Part shown: positions 55,401 through 64,000 of the stretch, one piece after another | Layout: each line of letters starts with the position of its first letter | Position numbering within the stretch: the first letter of the stretch is position 1 | The notes under the pieces: model-generated | Seen by the model: only the letters and a program-made list of their open reading frames with translations | Database searches by the model: none | Told to the model about the DNA's origin: nothing | NCBI GenBank assembly: GCA_030323885.1 | Contig: CM059187.1 | Coordinates: forward strand, 138,356,415 to 138,420,414 | Direction of reading: 5' to 3' | DNA length: 64,000 nucleotides | DNA from: Branchipolynoe longqiensis | Taxonomy: Eukaryota > Annelida > Polychaeta > Phyllodocida > Polynoidae | Position numbers and translations under genes: made by a program

Positions 55401-58400
55401 CTGTGGTGTATCTGTGTCTGTGTGTGTATGGATGTGTATGTCTGTATGTGTGTGTGTCTGTGTATGTATGTGTGTGCATGTATATGTGTGTCTGCCTCTG
55501 CCTGTGTGCGGCTGTCTATGTGTTTCTGTATGTGGGTGTGTCTCTCTCTCTGCAAAGTCAGGTCAGGTGTATGTGTCTGTGTATGTCGGGTGTGTGCATA
55601 TCTGTGTGTCTGTGTGTGCTGTCTATGCATGTCTGTCTGTGTGTGTCTATCTATGTGTGTCTGTCTGTGTGTGTATATGTATGTGTGGTAATGTCTGTGT
55701 GTGTATGAATGTGTATCTATGTGTGTGCATGTCTGTCTGTGTGTGCCTATCTATGGGTGTATGTCTGTGTGTATGTCTGTCTCTGTGTCTCTGTAAAATC
55801 AGGTCAGGAAACACACAGACACATACACACACATCCACCTCATATCCCCTTCCCCTCTATGACCCTGCACAGCAGGCCTACTTGGTTGGGGGGCTAATGG
55901 GGTCACGAGATTGGCCTAATTGGTTAATGGCCTTCCTGCATAATGGGTGTTTCAAACTGAGTGTTCAAAGGGGTGAGGTTATAAACTCACTGGTTATTCT
56001 GTATATACTGTCCCAAATCATTAGCTAATAGACCAATATCTAAGTTGGATATATAGCATCAAATGTAAGTAGTTGTTTTAATTTTGACAAAATTATATTT
56101 CATCGGACCATGCAACTTTAAGTTATCGAATGTATCAATTTATTACACGTATTATTAATTATTTAATTAATTGTCTTGTAATTGTAATTGTTATCTACTT
56201 TATTTGTAATTGTGCTGATATATGTCAACTAACTACTATAACATACTGCCATACCAACTGCTATTTGAGGTCCTTGAGGAAGGCAGCGAGCGGCCTGAGG
56301 GACGAACTGGTCTGCTACTAGGCAGGCACCTTTCTGTTTCACACTTCTCCCTCCAGATGTTGCTGCCATCACTCTGCATCTGGCCATTTCCTCACCGAAT
56401 TTGTATTATCCTATATCGTGTTATTGAAAATAAATTAGGTATTTAGCTAATCTGATTTGCTTTGTAATATCTGTTCCAGGATGGTGCCATTTTCTATCAT
56501 TGGCGACGGGTAGCCGACGAGGGCAAAGATTATCCGTTTGCACGATTTAACAAGGTAAGTACATTACTTTTTTCTTCTAGTATGTCGTAGAATTTTTCTT
56601 GATTAAAAAATGTTGTGTTAAAAATACAAGAAGCCACTATCTATTCAATACCATTCAGATGTGATTTACTTAAGCAGCTACACACACGTCCAATGTGCCA
56701 CCACACATTCCGAGCACAAATTGGACTGTCATCGACGAGTTTACAACAACTGATTAGTTGCTGCCGACATCGCCACCGATGGACAATCAAGATAACTTAA
56801 GCCACCTATTTAAAGATATATTACCCTCCTTTTAAAATAGGATATTTGATATAGATAGAAATATTGAATTAATTCAGGGCTGATATACTACAGTAAAACC
56901 TCCCTAACCGACCACTCCCATATATTGGTCGCTTTATTGGGGTCCCAAAAATACCATTGTAACCATATTCTAACTCCCTAAACCGACCACCTCCCTAATT
57001 CGACCATTTAAAGTCGATCGATTTATAGAGGTTTTACTGTATTCAGAGAATTCATAGAACACATTGCTATTGTGATCTTTTGCATACTGACCTTTTTATG
57101 ACAGACAGTTGATGTGCCAGTGTACTCGGACATGGAGTACCAACAGCATCTTCCTGATGACAATTGGACGCGGCAAGAGACTGATCATCTGTTTGACCTG
57201 TGCAAGCGCTTTGACTTGCGCTTTGTTATAATCAATGACCGGTGGGACCGAGAGCGCTTTGCAAACCGGAGTGTCGAAGATCTGAAGGAACGCTATTACA
57301 ACATCTGTAATGTACTAGCCAAGGTAATGGACAAAGTTGTGCATCTACAAATGGGGTAATGTAGTTTAGGTTTTAAATTGACCACACAATCCACTCAACC
57401 CAGTCAAGAGCGCCCACTATTGTATGTACACACTTAGATTATTATGGGTACACCCAAAACTAGAATTTTCATGATCATACATAGCTCTGGGTGTACTTGT
57501 AGTAGTAGTAAGTGACAGCGCTCTGGTTGGATCCACAGGTGAGGGCGCCACCTGGCACTGAGCCCAAAGTGCGGGTGTTTGACGCAGACCACGAGCGGAG
57601 AAGGAAGGAACAGCTGGACAAGCTGTTCACCCGGACACAGGAGCAGGTGGAGGAGGAGCAGTACCTCGTCACCGAGCTCAAAAAGATTGAGCTGCGCAAG
57701 AAGGAGAGGGAGAAGAAGACGCAGGATCTGCAGAAGTTGATCACGGCGGCCGACACCAACATGGAGGCGCGTCGCTCGGACAGGAAGGCAACCAAGAAGA
57801 AGGTCATGGCGACGCAGAAGGCCTCGCTGGGCGGCGGGGTGGGTCACTTACTCCGTTAACATTGGATAATCTATATCGTTTTTAAAACCAAAGCACATTT
57901 GATCAGACACACGGTGTGCGGTGGCCGAATCGGCAGAGCACAGGCCTCCCGTGTCGGAGATCGGAAGTTAAATTCCAAGACGAGTCAAACCACAAAATTT
58001 ATAGTTGTCGCTTCCTAGCTTGGCACTAGGTATTAATAGGATAGGGCAAGGACTGGTTAGCTCAGTATCAGAATAATGTGACTGGGTGGGATATTGGGTC
58101 ATGTTACTGGTGGCTTGATTTCCAAGTGTGGCAGCACTATAAAGTCGCCATGAGTGCGCACTGTCATACGTTGTATTTTCCCAACAAGTCCACGATTTTA
58201 ACATCAACAGTAGCTGGAATATGTGAACGCAGTAAATCAGCTAAGATTTCCATTCTTGGGAAATTTCAGCGCCAAAAGAAAGTTGCCTTTAATTGAAATA
58301 TAACTTTTTCGCTTCTGGAATATGAGCGCATTGTCTTTTGAAAAGTATTAATGGTGTGTTCTATTTGTTATCGTTTAGACGACACCTGACACAACTGGTA

Positions 58401-61400
58401 TCAAGTTCCCAGACTTCAAACAATCCGGAGTGTCGCTGAGAAGTCAGCGGGTAAGTTATTACAAAATAAATTGTTCAGGTCATGATGGTCCAATAGCATC
58501 CCAGTTTCACTATGCCATTAGTTTGTATTTCAAATCTGCAAATTAGATTTTCAGTATTCAGACCTCCCACATTTTTTGTATGGCAGTCTGTATTTTTCAC
58601 CTAAAATTCGGTATGAATCTGTATTACATAATAATTCATACACATATATCCCGCATACCATAATAAACTTTTGAGAACAATTACATCATTTTATTACTCA
58701 AACATTATACACAACAAACTACATTACATTCACATACAACATTTGTCAATGTGACTGAACATCAGCTGCATGTGTTACTGATTTTGCCAGTCTCAGCATC
58801 TCAGCTGAGACAGCCAATCGATTTAGTTAGGCAATAACAATAAACAATTGTTCCATCATACTGTGCTGTTGTGGAATGCATACAAAGGGAATAATAATGT
58901 GGTTACACATTTTTATTTCCATAAATTTAGCTAAAAATCCGTATCAAAATTGAGTATGACCGTATCACTCAAAATAACACCAAATCCGTATCGGATACGG
59001 GTATCCCATATCACGTTTCAGGTCTGAGTATTTTGAGGCTGGATAAAAGCTCTAAGTACTCTGACTATTGATAACGTAACAATATTTTGACCTAATAATA
59101 AATATACGGGGAAAATAGTTAGGAATTTACAGGTATTTTTTTGTTTGTTAGTATGTTAGTTGTTTAGCGGGGGAAATTTCAATCGTGGACGATTAGTCTT
59201 CCTCATTCCACTGCTCCTTGCCCTATCCTAATAATGCCGAGCGCCAGGCTAGAGCCAGTTCCTTGAGCGGAACCGTTAGTGAGCGCCAGTTCCGGTTAGC
59301 GAGGAATCACGGAACTAGACCAGGCAGCACCGCTCCGTTGGAATAATGTTGGCATATTATTAAAGTATACAGCACATTTTATCATCTCTTTATCTGGGGC
59401 TATACATAATGCAATTTTGATGAATTGTCAGTGGATATGCATACTGTTTATGTGCATGATAGATATGTTTATCCGGCTGATAAATTCAAAGCCGTGAGCT
59501 GTACTGGTTAGCAGTTTATTGCCCGTGAAAACTACATTGCAATATATCTGTTTGCAGATCAAGCTACCCGCGTCAGTGGGCCAGAAGAAAATCAAAGCCA
59601 TCGAACAAGTGCTTGACGAACTAGGTCTAGGTACGAACACTAGCCAAGTTTTTTCAGCAATAATTTCTTTTTTTGATCTTACTTTTTTTTTTAAATTACG
59701 GACTAGCCATTAAGCTATTCTTACTCCATGAAGAAGACGGTATTAATCTGTTTACTGTATGGGTTTCACGTCCCAGCAACATCTAAGGTATTCAGGACGG
59801 GAAGCTATATATATATATATACTTGTCTAATAATAATAATAATAATAAAAATACTACTACCAACTGATTGAATTGAAACAGATCTTATCACGTTCGAGTT
59901 AATATTAGTATATTTTTTCAAAAAACTGTGGGGAGTTGATTGGCATTACAAGTATTAACAAATATATGCATATTAAATTATATATGTATACAGGTATATG
60001 CATATATATATACAGCAAAACCTCTCTAGCCGACCACCTCCACAGATCGACCACTCTCCTAATTCGATCGCTTTATTCGGGTCCAAAACGATTGCCCATA
60101 CAATACCATTGTAATGAAATGAAAGTTCACCAAAGTTGAGCCTCCCCAGTACTTGTATAGATGACGACTGGGCAATATCTGATACAGATACAAGCGTAAA
60201 GCATCCGAAATAAGTAATGCATAGTTAACTGTATTCACAAATTAAGAAAGTAAATATCAAAAGTACAAGCTTTTCTTTGTAAATGTGCAATTGCTGCTGT
60301 AATTACTGGGATTATCGTTGAGCTAATTGTGCCCGGTTTAGAAATCAACCCGATGCCGTTCGAGGAGATGGTGCCCCACTTTAACGAGCTGCGGCAGGAC
60401 ATCGTGCTGCTCTATGAGCTGAAGCTGGCACTCGCCAACTGTGAATACGAGCTGCAAACGCTCAGGCACCGCTTCGACACACTCGCCCCAGGAAAGGTAT
60501 ACACACGACTCCTCCTTCAGGCTTCTGGGGAACAAGGATGGCTTTTGAAATTAAAAAGAAAAATCTGGCTTTAATTTTTTTTTTATACTTTTACAGTGTT
60601 TAGAAAATGTATGGAGTGTTTACAGTGTTTAGGATATTTATGGAGAATTTACGGCGATGGTTTGTTCATCTTAAATATCACATTACTTGGATATTTAGTT
60701 AGCGATGACATTTTTTCTTTCTTTTTTTAAACCTAGAAAAGGTTTAAGAAATAGTGGGGAATGGCCCACGGTCCGGGAAAAATATCCGTAAATAGTTTCT
60801 ATGCAGAGATTTGTCGGTTTAGATCAAATGCTAATTTAATGCTAGTGTGAGTGTGCGAGTCAGTGAATGAATGAGTGGTGCGGTGAGTGAGTATATGTGA
60901 GTGGATATAAATCAATGACTTGGAGAGTGAGTTTTTAATGATTCTTTTCCCCCTTTCTTTTATTTCTTTGTAGATGCCCGACCTCGGGCAACTTGTACCG
61001 ACGGCGGGTAGTTCCTCGTCTGACTTGGTGTTGGCTGCTGCAGCGACGGCCATCCTCCCACCGCCCCCACCACCGCCCACACAACACGGCCATGGCGGTA
61101 TGGTGTTGTCCCTGCCAGACTCAACAGTCATAAAATCTGAGCCAAACGTCGACATCATGGCAAGCCCAGGCGCGCTCAACGTAAGTAGTAATTAAATTCA
61201 ATGAAGTTTATTTCAACATCCTCATTATATACAGTTACAATTTCCATGAAACTTAATTAAGCATGTTGGCGAGGCTAACATGCGTAATTTGCGAACGAGG
61301 CTGTTCTATTTCTGTCTTCCTCGCTCTGCACGCCTCCTTCCTGTCATTCCGCTCCTGCTGCTCTATCTCTCGACTCCCCTTCCCCACCCTCCCCTTTGGG

Positions 61401-62809
61401 GGAGGTGGGGGGGGGGGGGGTAATGAACGCTGATTGAAATCTCCTTTCATCTCGATATGAACAATACAGCCGGCTTTGACCAGCAGCCAGCACCTTAACC
61501 GCCCCTGCCGGCACCAAGCTTCACGTGTCCCTGTCACCCACTTGATTAGTGAATGAAGAAAAAGAATGAAAGAAGCACAATGCTTACGATATACCTTCCC
61601 CTTGGAAAAATATAAATGATAGACTTATGCAACACGGTATATGATGGTTTTAAAAACCCTCCCCTACCCACGCAACAAATATAAAATTGTATACGGTTCT
61701 TTTAATTAGAAATTTGGATAATTTGTTCGTCTAGATATGAGTTAATAAACATTTTCTTAATAATATTTCTGAATCTTAAAAGAGATTTAATTTCATGTAT
61801 ATGTTGATCAAGATCATGCCATAATTGTACACCCTTGGTACTTTTAGACATTAATTTAACTTTAGCTCTGCAAATTTTAACATGAAAAATCTTCCTTTGA
61901 GCTAAATCTAGTATTATAATTATGCACAGTAATGTGTCTGGGTTTAATGCTGCGTTCATAGCATCCTGGTGAATATGGTGAACTTCCCACTTACTGCCAG
62001 TGAACACGACCATGTAAACTGAGAGCGTTCATTTGACAACCTTACCATGCAACTTTTCTCCATTCGCTGCCATTTTTTTCACAGGTGGTGAATAACGAGC
62101 CGCTTAAAAAATCTCCAGTTCACAGGTGGTGTTCACCAGTTGTGAAGTCAAGTGAACGCAATTCACCAGTTGTGAAGTGGGAAACACCATATTCACCAGT
62201 TCATATGAACGCAGCATTAGCTTACCTGTCTCATAACATGCTTTACTTGGCGATGCATATTTGGTGCATGTCTGTAGAGTTCTGAAATAGTTTTTTTTAA
62301 TAACCAGACGGTATGGCTGAATGAGTTGAGTGTCTGTTTCCCATGTGGCAGATCATGGGTTCCCCCGGCCGAGTCAAGCCCAATGACATAAAAATGTATG
62401 TGTGCTGTTACCTAGCTTGGTGCTCAGCATTATGAGACAGAGTCGTCGAATGACGAAGACCAATTGTTTGTGCTTGAAATTTTCCCTCCCCTCGACTAAA
62501 GAAAAAAAAACACAACAAATTTTTTTTTTTGAAAGCAATAATTACCCATCTGTATACCTACCTGGGCAGGAATGGCGTGGCTCGCAAATCCAGCCATTGT
62601 CACAATAGCAACTGCTTTGGTCAGATAGCAGGCCATGGTCTGGGCTTCCCTATGATAGTTCCTGTATTGACTATGCATTATCTCCATGATGCGTGTAACT
62701 TGTAGTAATGTGTCTGATTTCTTATTATATTTTCCTCTACTTTCAGAGAAAACGAAAGGCAGCTTTGGAGCAGAGTAATATACTGAAGAAAATCAAACAA
62801 AAGTTTTGA
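52469..62809 (+). CDS. DMAP1: DMAP1 (DNMT1-associated protein 1), complete, 11 exons
   Basis: Nuclear subunit of the NuA4/TIP60 acetyltransferase and SRCAP remodelling complexes (yeast Swc4), which also binds DNMT1 in mammals. Exons: 52469-52567, 53040-53128, 54344-54470, 56480-56554, 57105-57323, 57539-57838, 58379-58450, 59558-59630, 60342-60496, 60974-61180, 62747-62809. They encode 492 aa (human 467), with all junctions AG/GT and in phase. Landmarks: MAAGSDVRDILEL start, FKRPEGMHRE, KVRPWKWMPFTNPARK, HWRRVADEGKDYPFARFNK, SANT/Myb domain about 148-200 (WTRQETDHLFDLCKRFDLRF, SVEDLKERYYNIC), a basic coiled coil about 220-290, GIKFPDFKQSGVSLRSQR, LPASVGQKKIKAIEQ and LYELKLALANCEYEL. Exon 10 is Ala/Pro-rich with VIKSEP (Lys457, a possible SUMO site). 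The last exon is a basic, NLS-like RKRKAALEQSNILKKIKQKF. Confidence 0.97.
53476..53827. mobile_element. MITE family 1, copy 4
   Basis: TTAAAGTGGCATAGTCCGA at left and CCTATGCAACTTTAA at right, flanked by TTAA. It lies in DMAP1 intron 2. Confidence 0.8.
54122..54260 (-). mobile_element. SINE family A head, minus strand
   Basis: Reverse of the GCCGAGCGCCAGGC core, the GTCAAAAC junction and a head with GGGAGTTCGGTTACC B box and CGGGCGCAGTGGGCGAATCG A box. The 3' core is missing. It ends about 85 bp before DMAP1 exon 3. Confidence 0.75.
54932..56121. mobile_element. MITE family 1, copy 5, expanded by a microsatellite
   Basis: TTAAAGTTGCATGGTCCGATG at left and ATCGGACCATGCAACTTTAA at right. It is about 1.19 kb instead of about 340 bp because it contains a (TG/TCTG)n tract at 55271-55800 and an ACACACAGACACATAC tract, plus flanking unique sequence. 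Confidence 0.75.
55271..55830. repeat. TGTGTCTG microsatellite tract
   Basis: About 530 bp of irregular TGTG, TCTG and TATG units, followed by the complementary ACAC strand after TCAGGTCAGG at 55799. The tract gives long Cys/Val-rich open frames which are not genes. CAAAGTCAGGTCAGG occurs twice as an interruption. Confidence 0.9.
56889..57041. mobile_element. pogo/Tigger-like MITE, copy 3
   Basis: TACAGTAAAACCTCCCTAAC and TAGAGGTTTTACTGTA with TA at both ends. It closely matches the interior of 2711-2889. It ends 63 bp before DMAP1 exon 5. Confidence 0.8.
57912..58175 (+). mobile_element. SINE family A, 3'-truncated
   Basis: Head GTGGCCGAATCGGCAGAGCA (A box), ATCGGAAGTTAAATTCC (decayed B box), GAGTCAAACCACAAAATTTA, and the core to CAGCACTATAAAGTCGCCAT. 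The usual 3' end is missing. Confidence 0.75.
59155..59255 (-). mobile_element. SINE family A fragment, minus strand
   Basis: GGGGGAAATTTCAATCGTGG, TTCCACTGCTCCTTGCCCTA, AATGCCGAGCGCCAGGCTAG: the same fragment type as at 18320 and 39195, perhaps a distinct subfamily. A second tail fragment is at 59770-59800. Confidence 0.55.
59805..59850. repeat. (TA)n and (TAA)n microsatellites
   Basis: TATATATATATATA at 59807-59821 followed by about seven TAA units, in DMAP1 intron 8. A partial pogo-like MITE terminus follows at 60010-60115. Confidence 0.85.
61262..61545. mobile_element. DIRS terminus remnant in the last DMAP1 intron
   Basis: Carries the identical 21-base hairpin of the DIRS element (61262-61282), followed by CGTAATTTGCGAACGAGGCT, similar to AGTAATTTCCTCAACGAGGC there. 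The remaining 260 bp include a G run (61404-61420) and no coding sequence. The right end is uncertain. Confidence 0.6.
61945..62219. mobile_element. 275-bp MITE with perfect 16-bp inverted ends
   Basis: TAATGCTGCGTTCATA at left and its exact inverse at right, with inner inverted GGTGAATATGGTG and direct TTCACCAGTTGTGAAGT repeats. TA at both ends may be the target. It lies in DMAP1 intron 10. Confidence 0.8.
62304..62450 (+). mobile_element. SINE family A head, 3'-truncated
   Basis: CCAGACGGTATGGCTGAATG A-box region, ATCATGGGTTCCCCC decayed B box, GAGTCAAGCCCAATGACAT junction, then GGTGCTCAGCATTATGAGA. Same head type as the SINE at 8485. Confidence 0.7.
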
Positions 62810-63065
62810 ATGTGCACCCGAATGAAAATGGTGGTTCATTATGTTTCTTCAAAGCGGCTTTATGGTGTAGGGTATCATGCCAGACCTATGACGATGGTAT
62901 TTCAGTAGTGTCATTGTAAACTTAATTCGCCATATGATCCTGCTATTGAAATCAAGGTTAATAGTTCTGGAATTGTATATGATACGCCAACAAGATTTGT
63001 TTTGCATATTCTCTTTCGTTTAAGTACATTGTGGACCAACTGTATGTGGAATGTAATTTACATGT

Positions 63066-63071
63066 AATAAA
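63066..63071 (+). terminator. DMAP1 polyadenylation signal
   Basis: AATAAA 257 bp after the DMAP1 stop, followed by TGTGAATATTTCTACATCAG and a GTTTGTG-type GU-rich stretch. It is the first AATAAA after the stop codon. Confidence 0.7.
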
Positions 63072-63310
63072 ATGTGAATATTTCTACATCAGAATTGTTT
63101 GTGCTATTTGAATTAATTGTGCAGACCTCTTATTCCAATGCTTAAAATCGTAAGAATGCAGACACCAGAAGATAGAAGAACTCCAAAGTCACTTAATGGT
63201 TATGTGTGGAAGTACATGCAAATCTACACAATATACAGGAACAAATCCCCACTGCAGAGCACTGCACAAACATTAAAATTGTTATTATTAAAAGTTTGGG
63301 ATTAAAGTAG

Positions 63311-63541
63311 CTTTCTCGCCGGCATTTGCTACGCGTACGTGACCTTATTCGTACCGCAGTGTGCGCGCACGCACCATAGCTCTCATGTATCTTTAGCAGT
63401 GTCCACCCGTGCGTGACCGTATTCGCAGCCTGCTGGTCTAGAAGTACGGCAGTATGCATGCACCCTAGTTCCTCACATATCTTGAGCCTCCTTGGCTACG
63501 CATACCTGAGTCATGTCTAGTCTAAATGTACGGCGAGAAAG
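63311..63541. mobile_element. 230-bp inverted-repeat element downstream of DMAP1
   Basis: CTTTCTCGCCG at left and CGGCGAGAAAG at right, with two imperfect internal copies of a CGTGACC-TATTCG-containing unit. I see nothing recognisable in 63542-64000 except a repeated ATTACAGCTCCAATA phrase at about 63621 and 63956. Confidence 0.6.
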
Positions 63542-64000
63542 TGGCTACTCGTACATGAGCTGTGAGTTTAGATCACGGATTGATATATAATCCAAATAGC
63601 CCATATTTGTGAATATTATTACAGCTCCAATAGTTGAGACTAGGGCATGTTCAGTTGGCTGGGAGTCAGTTGATAAAAAAAAAAGCATAATTGGGACGTC
63701 AGTCATTCTATTTAAATTCTGTTTCTAATGATTTGTCCTTAGTCTAGGAATGTTCAATAATCTAGCAATGGCTAGATATATGATTTAAAAAATTGTATTT
63801 AGGGGCCTTCATTTGCAGGGTTTCCTCAATACATTAGTCATTATTTTATTTGATAGAATTTACTGACGACATTCATTTGCGGACAATAAATGCCTGATCA
63901 TTATTTTTAATTGGGTGAAAATGGCACTTATTTGTGAAATTAGTTGTGGATACCATTACAGCTCCAATATTTGACAGATCATTATATAGAACATCAAATA

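Noticed and set aside
55245..56028. Long Cys/Val-rich open frame (about 250 codons)
   Set aside because: It is a translation of the TGTG microsatellite. All three frames and the opposite strand are open in the same way.

Overview
The window is nuclear DNA of an animal. It carries spliced genes with GT/AG introns, dispersed tRNA-derived SINEs, many short inverted-repeat transposons, and tyrosine-recombinase (DIRS-type) retrotransposons. The mix suggests an aquatic invertebrate such as a non-vertebrate deuterostome or a lophotrochozoan, but the sequence alone does not name the taxon.

Three host genes can be read exon by exon, with every junction phase checked. (1) Positions 743-32819, plus strand: the 3' 19 coding exons of a DDX43-type KH/DEAD-box RNA helicase, 681 codons plus stop. 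The 5' exons lie to the left of the window. (2) Positions 39521-40971, minus strand: a complete two-exon coding region for cytochrome c oxidase subunit 6C (79 aa). (3) Positions 52469-62809, plus strand: a complete 11-exon coding region for DMAP1 (492 aa), the SANT-domain subunit of NuA4/TIP60-type complexes, with a polyadenylation signal at 63066. DDX43 and COX6C are convergent. COX6C and DMAP1 are divergent, with about 11.5 kb of repeats between them.

The rest is mostly mobile DNA. A nearly complete DIRS retrotransposon (gag, RT-RNase H, tyrosine recombinase, inverted ends) lies in sense orientation in a DDX43 intron at 10073-15313. A GC-rich, gag-only DIRS-like element (49666-52074) and an internally deleted copy (49032-49665) lie head to tail just upstream of DMAP1. 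A third DIRS-like terminus lies in the last DMAP1 intron. A tRNA-headed SINE recurs at least 15 times. Several non-autonomous inverted-repeat families can be delimited by their target-site duplications: two with 6-bp duplications, others with 7-bp duplications or with TTAA or TA flanks.

The most unusual structures are: a roughly 205-bp module repeated in tandem inside three elements with different inverted termini; a head-to-tail DIRS pair with a conserved terminal hairpin, which suggests recombinase-mediated insertion of a circle; a palindrome of about 2.6 kb with arms near 700 bp; and tandem duplications that copy splice sites of DDX43 itself (a donor in 44-bp units, an acceptor in a 68-bp unit, and a minisatellite of about 28 copies ending 31 bases before another acceptor). 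No CRISPR, operon or prokaryotic content is present.
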